The notes: a model not told the origin generated them from the sequence alone. 64,000 bases of DNA from Candidatus Helicobacter avicola (GCA_019112865.1 DXIN01000030.1:40605-104604), one strand, 5' to 3'; shown: positions 34,466-44,038, counted from the stretch's first letter. Numbers and translations: made by a program.

Positions 34466-35631
34466 AGGTTTGCCTCCTGTATCGCCTCTAGGAGCATATG
34501 TATGTGTGTGGGCTGCAAGGCGGCATTGAGGCAGATTCTCACGCGTGCAAGCTCTTTTGGCACACTCGGATAGCGGATTGCTGGAGCGAAAATCCCGCGT
34601 TTGCGTAAATGCTCTGCGAGTTTGAGTGCGCGCTCATTGCTCTTAACTACGATACTAAGGATATGTGCCTCTCCCAACACTATGGAGTTTTGGCAGTATG
34701 CCGCTAACTTATGTTTTAACTTGGTGCTAAGATTGTGTAAGTGGATTCTATATGGGGCTAATTGCGACAGAGAGGCAAACACATACGCGCTAAAGGCGAC
34801 ATTGAGCGGTGGAAGGGCGGTGGAGTAGATGAGGCTTCGTGCGGTATTGACACAATAGTGCTTAATCTCGCTGTGGCATACTACACACGCACCTACCGAG
34901 CTTATAGCCTTGCCAAATGTGAGGATTAAAAAATCAATAGATTCGCTTAGCTCAAGCTCCTTTGCCCTCCCTAAGCCATCATCGCCACATACACCTATGC
35001 TGTGGGCTTCGTCAAGATACAGATAGACATTGTCATAGCACTTTTTTAACGCCACAAGCTCATCTATGGGGGCGAAATCCCCGTCCATAGAATACAAGCC
35101 CTCTGCCACGATGATAAGCATATCATACTCACTCTGATAATGTGCCAAAAGCTCTTGTAGTGCTCGCATATCGTTATGAGCAAACCGCCTAAAGTGAGCG
35201 CGTGAGAGGGTGATACCATCAAACACACTTGCGTGTGCGTATTCATCAATGAGAAAAAGCACTCTGCCAAGTTTGCCCAAAGCCCCAATCATACCAACAT
35301 TTGCGTGGTAGCCACTATTAAAAAGCAAGCAATCTTTGCCATATAAACTTGCGATGAGGGATTCTAGCTGGGAGAAAATCGGGAAATCCCCGCTTAGTAA
35401 GCGTGAGGAGCTTGAGCTTAGGTAGGCAATCTCTTTGCTAGCATTTTGGAGGAATTTTGCAATATGTTCTCGCCAGAGAATCTGCAAGCCCAAATAGTCA
35501 TTAGAAGCGAGATTGAGCAACTGCTCTCCCAAATCCCCACATACAAAAACACCATCGTGTGTATATGGCTGGAGTTCTCGGAGGCTGTGCTGCGCCTTAA
35601 AATCGCTCAAGGCTTTGGTAAATGGATTCAT
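34462..35631 (-). CDS. bioF: 8-amino-7-oxononanoate synthase
   Basis: PLP enzyme that condenses pimeloyl-ACP with alanine in biotin synthesis. Motifs are LNLASNDYLGL at ~44-54, YLYLDEAHSIGVCG at ~206-219 and the PLP-lysine segment ILTFGKAISSVGA at ~240. Full length at 389 residues. It overlaps the upstream membrane-protein gene by 4 nt and bioG by 4 nt, forming a tightly coupled minus-strand operon. Confidence 0.93.
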   Translation of the reverse strand: MNPFTKALSDFKAQHSLRELQPYTHDGVFVCGDLGEQLLNLASNDYLGLQILWREHIAKFLQNASKEIAYLSSSSSRLLSGDFPIFSQLESLIASLYGKDCLLFNSGYHANVGMIGALGKLGRVLFLIDEYAHASVFDGITLSRAHFRRFAHNDMRALQELLAHYQSEYDMLIIVAEGLYSMDGDFAPIDELVALKKCYDNVYLYLDEAHSIGVCGDDGLGRAKELELSESIDFLILTFGKAISSVGACVVCHSEIKHYCVNTARSLIYSTALPPLNVAFSAYVFASLSQLAPYRIHLHNLSTKLKHKLAAYCQNSIVLGEAHILSIVVKSNERALKLAEHLRKRGIFAPAIRYPSVPKELARVRICLNAALQPTHIHMLLEAIQEANL

Positions 35632-36797
35632 ACTAGCTCCTTGATTTGTGTGTTATAAAACTCTTTAGCAAGGGTGCGCAGGAGTTTTTTGTCATACGAA
35701 TTTTTTGGGAGTTTGGAGGGGAAGTTGGAATCATAGAGGCGAGATTCTAAAGCACGCACAAAAGATGTATAGGTATGAGGTGTGCGCACAAGAATCACCC
35801 CCAAAAGCTCATTATAAGAGTGAGAGCGAGCAATAAGTCTATAAAGTCTTTTGTGAGATTGCCTCCACCATAGCCATAACCCCATACAAAGCACCGCTAC
35901 AATAACCAATCCAAGCCACCACAAAGAGAGAGAATCTCTTATCTGGTGCATAGGCAATGGGGCATCTTGGATATGAATCGCATAGGGTGTGCTAGCAATA
36001 GGATAGACTTTTGTATGCTGCACATAGCTATACCCAAATGAGGGGATTTCATAAGTATCTTGTGCGATAAGCGTGAAATGCTTGCTTAGTGTGTGGAGGT
36101 ATCGCCCTTCATTCCATTTTGAGCTAATCGTAGCAGGAGTGGCATAAATACTGACATTGGGGATATCAAGCACAAAATCTAAATCAAAAATATCACCATA
36201 ACTCTCTAGCGCGATATTAAATTCTAATGGCTCCCCAGCACTCACATCGCGCGCAGGACTTTGTGTGATGAGACGACTTGTCCCATAAAGTGGGGTTTTG
36301 GTATAGAGATTATCTTGAGAATCTAAGCGTAGAGGAGTAACTTCTAGCTTGTGTGCTGGGGTAGAGAGTGTGCGCAAGAGGGTATGTGAGGGCGTGCGCG
36401 TGGATTTGGGCGACAAAAACACATCGTGTGCTTCCTCATCTTGGGTTAAAGAATCCTCCTCTTCAAATCCCACCTGCACTGATAGAGGTTCGATTTTAAG
36501 TGTGCCAGATTCTAGTGGGTAGAGGCAATAACGCATTTCATAGACGATATACTCGCCTCTATTTATGCCCTCTATGCGTTCAATCTCTATGACCTTTGCC
36601 TTTGGTAGATACAAACGCGCAATATCCAAGGAGTGAATCTTCTCAAAAACCTCCTGGTGAATCTGGATAGATACACTATAGATAACTTGCTCATACACAG
36701 AGGCTTTTTGTGCAGAGAGTGTGGAATCTATGAGGATTTTATCCGCGCCTTGTAATAAAGTAATGCTTAGAGAAAAAAATAAGATTTTTTGTAGCAC
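35628..36797 (-). CDS. BatD-like membrane-anchored protein
   Basis: A 389-residue protein with a signal peptide (MLQKILFFSLSITLLQGA), beta-rich periplasmic region with DSTLSAQKASVYEQVIYSVSIQ and SAGEPLEFNIALESYGDI, one transmembrane helix at ~290-312 (LWWLGLVIVAVLCMGLWLWW) and a basic cytoplasmic tail. This layout matches BatD/oxygen-tolerance family proteins. The start is GTG 36797 with AGG six bases upstream and a TATAAT at 36812-36817. It is the first gene of the bio run; no metabolic link is evident. Confidence 0.65.
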   Translation of the reverse strand: MLQKILFFSLSITLLQGADKILIDSTLSAQKASVYEQVIYSVSIQIHQEVFEKIHSLDIARLYLPKAKVIEIERIEGINRGEYIVYEMRYCLYPLESGTLKIEPLSVQVGFEEEDSLTQDEEAHDVFLSPKSTRTPSHTLLRTLSTPAHKLEVTPLRLDSQDNLYTKTPLYGTSRLITQSPARDVSAGEPLEFNIALESYGDIFDLDFVLDIPNVSIYATPATISSKWNEGRYLHTLSKHFTLIAQDTYEIPSFGYSYVQHTKVYPIASTPYAIHIQDAPLPMHQIRDSLSLWWLGLVIVAVLCMGLWLWWRQSHKRLYRLIARSHSYNELLGVILVRTPHTYTSFVRALESRLYDSNFPSKLPKNSYDKKLLRTLAKEFYNTQIKELV

Positions 36798-36811
36798 TTT
36801 GCACCTAAAAT

Positions 36812-36817
36812 ATTATA
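36812..36817 (-). promoter_or_regulatory. Probable -10 box of the batD-like/bioFGC operon
   Basis: TATAAT on the minus strand, 14 nt before the GTG start; the leader would be very short. Confidence 0.4.
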
Positions 36818-36923
36818 AAATTTGGTTTTTAGATTCTAGCGAAATTTTAGTATTTTATCGAAAGAGATTCTTATGATGATTTTGGATTGATTTTATGGAA
36901 GGTTTCATTTAAGGAGCGGGGGT

Positions 36924-37535
36924 TTGAAGATTTTACAACAATCTTTTGGAGTCTATCAGACACATTGTTATGTTGTGGATTTGCCACAGGGGCAGTTTAT
37001 CATCGATCCGGGTGAGGACGCACATCAATGGGTGATTGCGCATTGCCAAAAGCCCATAGCTATCCTCAATACCCACGGGCATTTTGATCATATTTGGGAT
37101 AATGCTAAGCTCCAAGAGCATTTTGAGGATATTCCGCTTATCTGCCACAAGCTTGATGCGTTTTTACTCCAAAGCGATGTGTTTAGCCTCGGACTTACCC
37201 CAAGCCGCCCTACATTACTTGTAGAATCCTACAAAGCCAGTCAGACACTCACACTAGGAGGTGTAGAGGTTACCTTTCATCATTTTCCCGGACACACGCC
37301 GGGTTGTTGTATGATAGAGATAGATGGGCATATTTTTAGTGGGGATTTTATCTTTTATCGTAGTATTGGTAGGAGTGATTTTGCCTATTCTAACCCCGAT
37401 GATATGCGCGAATCTCTCTTGCGTTTTGAATCTCTCCAAGACATTGCGGCGATGCCTCTGTATCCCGGTCACGGAGAGCAAACAATCGCGCGTGATGAGC
37501 AAGCAAATGTAAAATTTTGGCTCACAAGGATATAA
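36924..37535 (+). CDS. Metallo-beta-lactamase-fold hydrolase (glyoxalase II-like)
   Basis: A 203-residue hydrolase with the zinc motif NTHGHFDHI at ~49-57 and later ligands in HFPGHTPGC (~116), SGDFIF (~136) and LYPGHGEQT (~180). The short GloB-like family hydrolyses thioesters such as hydroxyacylglutathione or related compounds; the substrate here is unknown. The start is TTG 36924 after AAGGAG. The ThiF-like gene follows by 1 nt, as in H. pylori HP0813/HP0814. Confidence 0.85.
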   Translation: MKILQQSFGVYQTHCYVVDLPQGQFIIDPGEDAHQWVIAHCQKPIAILNTHGHFDHIWDNAKLQEHFEDIPLICHKLDAFLLQSDVFSLGLTPSRPTLLVESYKASQTLTLGGVEVTFHHFPGHTPGCCMIEIDGHIFSGDFIFYRSIGRSDFAYSNPDDMRESLLRFESLQDIAAMPLYPGHGEQTIARDEQANVKFWLTRI

Positions 37536-37536
37536 A

Positions 37537-38304
37537 ATGCTTAGTGAATCTCATAAACAACGATATTTGCGTGGTATTAATCTCCCAAATGTTGGTGAAG
37601 AGGGGCAACTAAAGCTCCTAGATGCGAGTGTGCTTATAGTGGGTGTGGGGGCTATTGGCTCTATCGCAAGCATATATCTGACTGCCACAGGTGTAGGCAG
37701 GATAGGACTCATTGATTATGATACGATTGATATTGGTGATTTGCAACACCAAGTCCTCTATGAGACTTCGTTTCTTAATCGTCCCAAAGTGCGAGCTGCA
37801 CAAGCCAAGCTTCAAAAAATGAATCCAAGTATCACATTTGAGGGTTATTTTCAAGCCCTTGATGTGCGCAATGCACTCAAAATCATACAGGGTTATGATT
37901 TTATCATCGATACGACTAACAATCTCCATACGACATTTTTAGTCAATCAGGCTTGTGTAGCCACAGGCAAGCCATTTAGCACTGCAGGATATTTCCAATA
38001 CCAAGGACAGATTATGACACATATCCCAGATAGCGCGTGTTTTGGGTGTGTGTTTGAGGCACTTGCCTCCCAAGAATTGCGTAGAAACTTCCAGGGTGGT
38101 GTTTGTGGATTTAGCACAGGGATTTTGGGTTCTATGCAAGCAGGTGAAGCGATTAAATACTTTTTGCATAGAGATATGCCACATTTGCATAGGACACTTC
38201 TTGTGAATTGTCTAGGTATTTTTGATACGCAAAGATTGTATTTTAATAAATTTCTCCTGCGCAAAAATCCCTCTTGTCCCGTTTGTTCCAAAGCCTCAAA
38301 GTAG
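37537..38304 (+). CDS. ThiF/MoeB-family E1-like adenylyltransferase
   Basis: A 255-residue protein that adenylates the C-terminus of a ubiquitin-like sulphur carrier. It shows RYLRGINLPNVGEEGQLKL, the nucleotide-binding VLIVGVGAIGS at ~32-42 and the Asp-rich LIDYDTIDIGDLQHQ. Zinc cysteines are in CFGC (~168-171) and CPVC (~249-252). It could serve thiazole or molybdopterin synthesis; position matches the gene called thiF in H. pylori. Confidence 0.85.
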   Translation: MLSESHKQRYLRGINLPNVGEEGQLKLLDASVLIVGVGAIGSIASIYLTATGVGRIGLIDYDTIDIGDLQHQVLYETSFLNRPKVRAAQAKLQKMNPSITFEGYFQALDVRNALKIIQGYDFIIDTTNNLHTTFLVNQACVATGKPFSTAGYFQYQGQIMTHIPDSACFGCVFEALASQELRRNFQGGVCGFSTGILGSMQAGEAIKYFLHRDMPHLHRTLLVNCLGIFDTQRLYFNKFLLRKNPSCPVCSKASK

Positions 38305-38370
38305 AGATAGTAGCCTGCTAATTTGAGAACGCTTTTTGCTTTTATAGCTTAAAATTTCTAAGGGCGTGTT

Positions 38371-39141
38371 ATGGATTTAACGACGATTATGGGTATGGTG
38401 TTGGCGGTTACAAGTATTTCCATTGGGGATATTCTCGAAGGTGGTAACCCATTGCATGTGATTCACTTAAGCTCTGTGATGATTGTGATCCCTACAGCGG
38501 CGTTTTCAGCGATTACTGCCACACATGGAGCGTATGTCAAGGGAGCGTATAAGGAACTCAAGCTCGTGTTTCTTAGCTCAAGTATCAACCTTAATGAAAC
38601 CATTAGGCAGCTTGTAGAGCTCTCGACTATGGCGCGTAAAGATGGTGTGCTTTCACTAGAAGGTAAGGCAGCGCAAATAGAAGATGATTTCTTGCGCAAG
38701 GCACTTGGTATGATTATCGATGGACGCGATGCAGCAGCGGTGCGTGAGGATATGGAGATTCAGCTTGAGGTGCTGGAGGAATACTACCATGGTAGCGCAC
38801 ACTATTGGATTACTATGGGTGAGACTTGCCCGACATTTGGGCTTGTGGGCGCGGTTATGGGTCTTATGCTTGCTCTCCAACTTCTTGATGATCCTAAGGC
38901 AATGGCAGCAGGGATCTCGGGGGCATTTACTGCGACGGTTACGGGGATTTTTGGGGCATACGCACTCTTTGGTCCTTGGGGACATAAGCTAATGGCAAAG
39001 AGCAAGGACATCGTGCAAGAAAAAATGTTGATTTTAGAGGGTGTGGTAAGTATCGCTAATGGCGACAACCCACGCAACCTTGAGGAGAAGCTACTAGGCT
39101 TTATTAAGCCCGGTGAGCCAAAAATCTCACAATTTGAATAG
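38371..39141 (+). CDS. motA: Flagellar motor stator protein MotA
   Basis: Proton-channel component of the flagellar motor. Four transmembrane segments include MDLTTIMGMVLAVTSISIGD and the TM3-TM4 pair around TCPTFGLVGAVMGLMLAL with the conserved prolines. The cytoplasmic loop carries charged residues for FliG contact. At 256 residues it is normal length. motB follows after 9 nt. Confidence 0.95.
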   Translation: MDLTTIMGMVLAVTSISIGDILEGGNPLHVIHLSSVMIVIPTAAFSAITATHGAYVKGAYKELKLVFLSSSINLNETIRQLVELSTMARKDGVLSLEGKAAQIEDDFLRKALGMIIDGRDAAAVREDMEIQLEVLEEYYHGSAHYWITMGETCPTFGLVGAVMGLMLALQLLDDPKAMAAGISGAFTATVTGIFGAYALFGPWGHKLMAKSKDIVQEKMLILEGVVSIANGDNPRNLEEKLLGFIKPGEPKISQFE

Positions 39142-39150
39142 GAATACACA

Positions 39151-39903
39151 ATGGCAAAAAAGAAAAAATGTCCTGAATGTGCTGCTGGCGAGAAGTGGGC
39201 GGTGCCCTATGCGGACTTCCTCTCTCTCTTGCTTGCGCTCTTTATTGCGTTGTGGGCGATTTCTTCAACAAGTGCCGAAAAGGCAAAGGCTCTCAAAGAA
39301 GCGTTTATCACATTTTTTGATTATCCTATCACGATGCCTCTGCCCTCGCCCGTGGATCAAGATTCTGGTAATTACGAGGGTAACGATGCTGATGAGAGTT
39401 CGCCATCTTCTGGTCCTATTTCAGAGCCAAACATACCTTCGGATATACAAGCCGATATTGGTGGGGTTTTGGAGCAAATAGATTCTGGGACATTTTTGCG
39501 TTTGCCTAGTCAGATTTTATTCGAACCGGGCGTGGCAGAGATTACTAATAGTGATAATTTTACCTATTTGGAGAGGCTTGTAACCATTATCAAGGCATAT
39601 CCAGAGTATGTGCATCTTGATGTACGTGGTTATACAGATAGTGCGCCTCTACCTGCACGTTCGCCCTATAAGGATAATTATGAGCTTTCAAGTGCTCGAG
39701 CGATAAATGTGATGCGTGAGCTTGTCCAAAAAGGCATACAGCCGCATAGAATCTCCATATCAGGATATGGACCTTATGATCCTATCGCGCCAAATGACAC
39801 ACCACAAAACCGCGCAAAAAATAATCGTGTGGAGATATTTTTCTTTGTGAGCAAGGCAAATGCACCAAAGATTCAATCACTCTTAGAAAAACAAAGCAAC
39901 TAA
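39151..39903 (+). CDS. motB: Flagellar motor stator protein MotB
   Basis: Peptidoglycan-anchored stator subunit. The N-terminal segment WAVPYADFLSLLLALFIALW contains the essential proton-binding Asp (~22). After a Ser/Pro/Asp-rich linker comes an OmpA-like domain with LDVRGYTDSAPLP and SSARAINVMRELVQKGI. 250 residues. Confidence 0.95.
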   Translation: MAKKKKCPECAAGEKWAVPYADFLSLLLALFIALWAISSTSAEKAKALKEAFITFFDYPITMPLPSPVDQDSGNYEGNDADESSPSSGPISEPNIPSDIQADIGGVLEQIDSGTFLRLPSQILFEPGVAEITNSDNFTYLERLVTIIKAYPEYVHLDVRGYTDSAPLPARSPYKDNYELSSARAINVMRELVQKGIQPHRISISGYGPYDPIAPNDTPQNRAKNNRVEIFFFVSKANAPKIQSLLEKQSN

Positions 39904-39923
39904 AGAGAGAGGTTTAAAGAGGG

Positions 39924-41621
39924 CTATTGTATATCTTCTTTGGCAAGGGCGATTTGCACAAGGAGATTGGCGATTTCTGCGGGTTCATCGACTGCTGCGC
40001 TAAAGTCCAGCCAATCAACCCCTTCTTTCTTGCCTTGCGCACTTATGCGGGCAAATATTTTGCACGCAGGTGCGATAGAGCGAATCTTGTCATAGATACT
40101 ACGCACTTCATACACAGAATCTATGGCGATGATAACTCCCGCGCATTCTTGTATTCCCACTTGTTGGAATATATTGCCATAAATGAGATTTGCAAAAATC
40201 ACATTATCGCCTTTATCGAGTCCGCTACGCACATTTGTAGGGTTATTGTCTATGGCGATATATTCCTTGCCACTTTCTTGGAGTCTTTTGATGGTCTCTC
40301 TGCCGACATTGCCATACCCACATACGATGTAATGATTGTGCAAAGATTCAGAGCTAGAGGGTAAATCGTGTTCAGAAGATTTGTCTTTGAGAATGCCGAG
40401 TTTTGTGAGTGTGAAATTGGTAATACTTTCGAGTTTTTCGAGGATAAAAGGGGTGGCTATCATCGAAAAAATCACCATAAGCGTGAGGAATTGGTAAATC
40501 TCCTCTGTGGTAATACTCTCAAGGAAGCCTTGCGGTAGTATGTGCTGGATTAATCCTCCGCTTGGCTTGAGATTGAGGACTTGATGAGAGCTTGCGATGA
40601 GGAATACTGCAAAAGAAAATTCCCCGATTTGTGAGAGAGAAAGCGCGGTTTTAAACGCGATTCTATCACCACAAAAAAAGCGCAAAAACACATACACAAC
40701 AAGTGTTTTACCAAGCATCGTGCAGAGGATAAGGGCTGTGATTGGCAAAAAATATTGCACCAAAAAATCTAGCTTTACTTGCATACCAATAGTGATGAAA
40801 AACACACCAAGCAAAATATCACGAAAGTTAATAAGCACAGATTCTACTTGGTAGCGATAGGGGGTATTAGAGATAATCATACCTGCCAAAAAAGCCCCAA
40901 GCGAAGCAGAAAATCCAAAATAACTACTAATAAGCGAGGAGCCTAGCACGATGAGTAGCACCGCTGCGACAAAGATCTCATCAGTATTCATACCGGCGGT
41001 AAATCGTAGCATTTTTTTGGCGAGGTATCTACCCGGAAAAAAGAGGACAAAAAGCAAAATTGCAACGGAGATAAAAGTTTTTAGCAGCATATCAGAGAGT
41101 ATAAGATCTTTGTTGCTCATCATGGCAATCATTAGCAAAATAGGAATTACCGCAATATCTTGCATAATCAAAATTCCCACCGAGCTTTTGCCATAGCCGG
41201 TTTCTATCTGCCTAGAATCTTTAAGGTATTTGAGCACGATAGCAGTCGATGAGAGGCTAAGCGCACTCGCAACAATGAGTGAAGTATAAAGCCCAAAGCC
41301 AAAGAAATAATAACCCCCCAAGAAAAAGAGCAACATACTAAGCCCAAGCTGCATACTCCCAAATACCACCACTTCTTGTTTCATTTTGCGCATTTTATTA
41401 AAGCTAAATTCCACACCGATGAGAAACATCAAAAAGACGATTCCATATTCTGCGATTTCTCGTAAATGGCTTGCGTCCTCGGAGTTTAACCGCACGAAAT
41501 ACGATACGACCACACCCGTAACGATATATCCAATAAGCACGGGGATTTTTAGCTTGCTAAAAATGATACCAAACACCACGCTAAGCGCGAGTGCAAGTGT
41601 GATGGTGGTAAATAAATCCAT
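39924..41621 (-). CDS. Kef-type cation/proton antiporter with TrkA-N domain
   Basis: A 565-residue monovalent-cation:proton antiporter of the CPA2/Kef type. About twelve hydrophobic helices fill residues 1-385, including GYIVTGVVVSYF and a FSASLGAFLAGMIISNTPYR segment. A cytoplasmic NAD-binding TrkA-N domain follows from ~412 with HYIVCGYGNVGRETI. Potassium or sodium efflux is likely, but the ion cannot be told. Confidence 0.87.
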   Translation of the reverse strand: MDLFTTITLALALSVVFGIIFSKLKIPVLIGYIVTGVVVSYFVRLNSEDASHLREIAEYGIVFLMFLIGVEFSFNKMRKMKQEVVVFGSMQLGLSMLLFFLGGYYFFGFGLYTSLIVASALSLSSTAIVLKYLKDSRQIETGYGKSSVGILIMQDIAVIPILLMIAMMSNKDLILSDMLLKTFISVAILLFVLFFPGRYLAKKMLRFTAGMNTDEIFVAAVLLIVLGSSLISSYFGFSASLGAFLAGMIISNTPYRYQVESVLINFRDILLGVFFITIGMQVKLDFLVQYFLPITALILCTMLGKTLVVYVFLRFFCGDRIAFKTALSLSQIGEFSFAVFLIASSHQVLNLKPSGGLIQHILPQGFLESITTEEIYQFLTLMVIFSMIATPFILEKLESITNFTLTKLGILKDKSSEHDLPSSSESLHNHYIVCGYGNVGRETIKRLQESGKEYIAIDNNPTNVRSGLDKGDNVIFANLIYGNIFQQVGIQECAGVIIAIDSVYEVRSIYDKIRSIAPACKIFARISAQGKKEGVDWLDFSAAVDEPAEIANLLVQIALAKEDIQ

Positions 41622-41643
41622 ACCTTTCCTTTATGCTTTGGGG

Positions 41644-42378
41644 CTATACATCATGGCTACAAACCTTGATACTAAAGGTTTTTGCCCACTGATAAATTGC
41701 CTGTAATTCTTTGGTGTTGTCTTGCTGATTGGGAGAGTTGTGCGTAAAAAGCGGCGGCAAGACATTCACATCACCCCTATAATCAATTTTTGCTTGTATC
41801 AATACAAGTGTAGCAGATTTATCACTCAAAGGATAGACAAAACGCATATTTTGTAAAAAAAGTCCTGCATTTTTGAGCGAAGATAGGAGATTGTAGCACT
41901 CACGCGCATCGTAGCACATTACCAAATTACCACGTGGCTTAAGAAGGCGTTTGGTGTATTTAGTCAGTTTATCAAGCGGCATAGAATCTTGGATTCGTGC
42001 GAGATTTTTGCGCTTGTTTGGGCTTTTGATGATATTGGCATTGTAAAAGGGTGGGTTTGAGATTATCACATCAAAAAGCCCTTGGGTTTGAAAATCAAAG
42101 ATGTTTTGGTTATGGATAATTGCTTCTTTGGCAAAGTCTGTGTTTTGTGCGTTGATTTGTGCGAGGATACAGGTTTTTGGATCTAGCTCGACCATTTCTA
42201 GTGATATGGGCGTATCACGCGCACAGAGTAATCCTAGTATCCCGCTTCCTGCGCCGATGTCTAGCACCCTATGGTGAGGCTTTAGAAAATCTTTGGCAAA
42301 ATGTGCAAGGATTAGGCTATCGGTGTTGTAGCAATACCCATCGCTAAATTGGTAGATGGCTAGGGGTTTTTGAACCAT
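41644..42378 (-). CDS. TrmN6-like small-domain methyltransferase
   Basis: A 244-residue SAM methyltransferase with motif I VLDIGAGSGILGLLCA at ~40-55 and the N6-methylation motif SNPPFYNA at ~109-116. It fits tRNA1(Val) adenine-37 N6-methyltransferase and its relatives. It overlaps the end of ribD by 19 nt on the same strand, so it belongs to the same transcription unit. Confidence 0.78.
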   Translation of the reverse strand: MVQKPLAIYQFSDGYCYNTDSLILAHFAKDFLKPHHRVLDIGAGSGILGLLCARDTPISLEMVELDPKTCILAQINAQNTDFAKEAIIHNQNIFDFQTQGLFDVIISNPPFYNANIIKSPNKRKNLARIQDSMPLDKLTKYTKRLLKPRGNLVMCYDARECYNLLSSLKNAGLFLQNMRFVYPLSDKSATLVLIQAKIDYRGDVNVLPPLFTHNSPNQQDNTKELQAIYQWAKTFSIKVCSHDV

Positions 42379-43559
42379 AGGCTGATGTCTCCTGTGTGTG
42401 AAGTAGTGTGCAAAAGACTAAGGCGATAAAGCTCCTTGTGCGCATAATCGTGTGATGAGGGTATGGACGTGTGTGGGTAGAGATTAGGAGCGATATGCAC
42501 TAGCACCATATCGATTTGCTCTCTAAGTGTCGCCAAAAGCCCAAAGCCTCCCTCAATGATACAAAAGCCTTGATGCGTGCTTAATGAATCTGGGCTGTGG
42601 CAGAGCGTGGCGGGGCGTGAGGCGAAGTGTGGATTGAGGCTTGGGGCAAATGTGGAACGTGTGAGAATCTCGATATTTGGCAAATGTGAAGCATCATAGG
42701 GCGGTGTAGCAAGCCGAGAATCTAAGCGGGGCATATCGGTGCGGAAAGTCTCTCCAGAGACGATGATCGTGTCGCTCACAGCGCGTTGGTTGTGTGTGAA
42801 AACCTGTGTGGCGGGCTGTGAGATTTGCCCACTTTTGTAATCGCCATTTAAGCGCATAGCGAGTTTAAAGAGCCTAAAGCTCCCACGTTCCTGCCAACAC
42901 ATAAAAGGGTAGAGTAGTGCCTGTGCTTCACGCTCGCAGATTCCACACACAACCTCTATCCCACTTTGTTTGAGAATCTCTGCGCTGCCACTAGCTTTTG
43001 TATGTGGGTCAGTAGTGCCGATGACTACGCGCTTTGGACGCATAGCCTTAGTAAGCTCTACGCAAGGAGGCGTCTTGCCAAAATGTGTGCATGGCTCTAG
43101 GCTCACATACAATGTGCAATCCTCAAACAATCCGCGTGCATTTTGTATTAAAAATGTATGCAGGGCTTGGCTTTGCTCTAAAAGTGGCAGGGCAAAGAGA
43201 GAATCTAGAGATTCTATCATTTCAACGCAAGAGCGTTGCTCTTGTGTATCGCTCGTGGAGAGTGAATCTCCACTCGCTCCGCTTCGCGTGCATACACTGC
43301 CTGAATCTAGTCCTTGAGATTGTTTAGATTCTATGATGTCGTTGGTGGTTTTAGATTCTATCTCATAGAGTTTGCGGGCAGCATGGGCGAAGGCAAGCAC
43401 CTCGGCGTGTGGTGCGCCGACTTTTTGGTGGGCTTGCAAGCTCAAGATTCCATATCGTGGGGAGTAGAGCAGCGCACCCACGCTAGGATTTGGGAGCGTG
43501 AGAGTTTGGTATTCCCACGCCTTGGCAATGGCATATTGAAGCAGTATCGTATCAAGCAT
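42360..43559 (-). CDS. ribD: Riboflavin biosynthesis deaminase/reductase RibD, with a palindromic-element insertion
   Basis: Bifunctional enzyme for the second and third steps of riboflavin synthesis. The deaminase zinc site is PHAEV (~49-53) and EPCTHFGKTPPC (~155-166). The reductase part is shorter and less conserved, with DYKSGQISQ and IEGGFGLLA. Residues ~66-145, between HAEVLAFAHAARKLYEIE and the ARGLFEDCTLYVSLEPC region, are a non-conserved Ser/Gln/Glu-rich insertion that includes a copy of the palindromic element in frame. 399 residues against roughly 340-370 for the family. It overlaps rimP by one base. Confidence 0.9.
   Translation of the reverse strand: MLDTILLQYAIAKAWEYQTLTLPNPSVGALLYSPRYGILSLQAHQKVGAPHAEVLAFAHAARKLYEIESKTTNDIIESKQSQGLDSGSVCTRSGASGDSLSTSDTQEQRSCVEMIESLDSLFALPLLEQSQALHTFLIQNARGLFEDCTLYVSLEPCTHFGKTPPCVELTKAMRPKRVVIGTTDPHTKASGSAEILKQSGIEVVCGICEREAQALLYPFMCWQERGSFRLFKLAMRLNGDYKSGQISQPATQVFTHNQRAVSDTIIVSGETFRTDMPRLDSRLATPPYDASHLPNIEILTRSTFAPSLNPHFASRPATLCHSPDSLSTHQGFCIIEGGFGLLATLREQIDMVLVHIAPNLYPHTSIPSSHDYAHKELYRLSLLHTTSHTGDISLWFKNP
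43227..43282 (-). repeat. Palindromic element, copy 3, in frame inside ribD
   Basis: On the coding strand it matches copies 1 and 2 across both hairpins, with differences mainly in the second hairpin loop (AAC for GTA). It is translated as RSGASGDSLSTSDTQEQRSC, a different frame from the 30386 ORF. Confidence 0.88.
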
Positions 43560-44038
43560 TAGAATCTAAAGATTGTCTTAACTTTTTTAATCTGTGCTAG
43601 AGGGATTGGCGTATGCCCTTCTAGTGTGATACTCTCCTCATCGCACGCACACAAAAGCCCTTCGATTATCACATTTTTGCCCTCTGTGCTTTTGTCCTTG
43701 AGTGTTACGCCCACTTCCTCGCCTAGACTAAAGGCAAAATGCTGGGGTTTTTTGAGTGTGCGCTCTAGCCCCGGTGAGCTTACTTCAAGATGATAGGCTT
43801 GGGATTGTTCTAGCGCGACATCAAGGAGCGGGGAGAGCGCGGTGCTAAAAAGTGCGCATTCATCGAGGCTAATAGCTGGACGCGGCTTGATTGTGTGTTT
43901 TGGGTTATCGTGGGGTTTTGTGAGTGAGACACGCAAGATGTTTTGTTCATTTTCTTTTACCCACACAATGTCATAAAGCACAAAACCCATAGATTGTGCA
44001 AGATTAGCGATTTGGGATTCTAGGGCGGGGTCAATCAT
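43559..44038 (-). CDS. rimP: Ribosome maturation factor RimP
   Basis: Assists 30S subunit maturation. The start ATG 44038 (MIDPALESQIANLAQSMGFV) is chosen for its AAAGGAG five bases upstream, giving 159 residues; an earlier ATG pair at 44080 lies inside rbfA. Family features are YDIVWVKENEQNILRVSL and VSSPGLERTLKKPQHF. It overlaps rbfA by 8 nt and ribD by 1 nt. Confidence 0.92.
   Translation of the reverse strand: MIDPALESQIANLAQSMGFVLYDIVWVKENEQNILRVSLTKPHDNPKHTIKPRPAISLDECALFSTALSPLLDVALEQSQAYHLEVSSPGLERTLKKPQHFAFSLGEEVGVTLKDKSTEGKNVIIEGLLCACDEESITLEGHTPIPLAQIKKVKTIFRF

Noticed and set aside
38305..38370. Sigma-54-like element before motA
   Set aside because: The -12 GC is present but the -24 position reads AG rather than GG, and motAB are not usually RpoN genes in this group, so I do not call a promoter.
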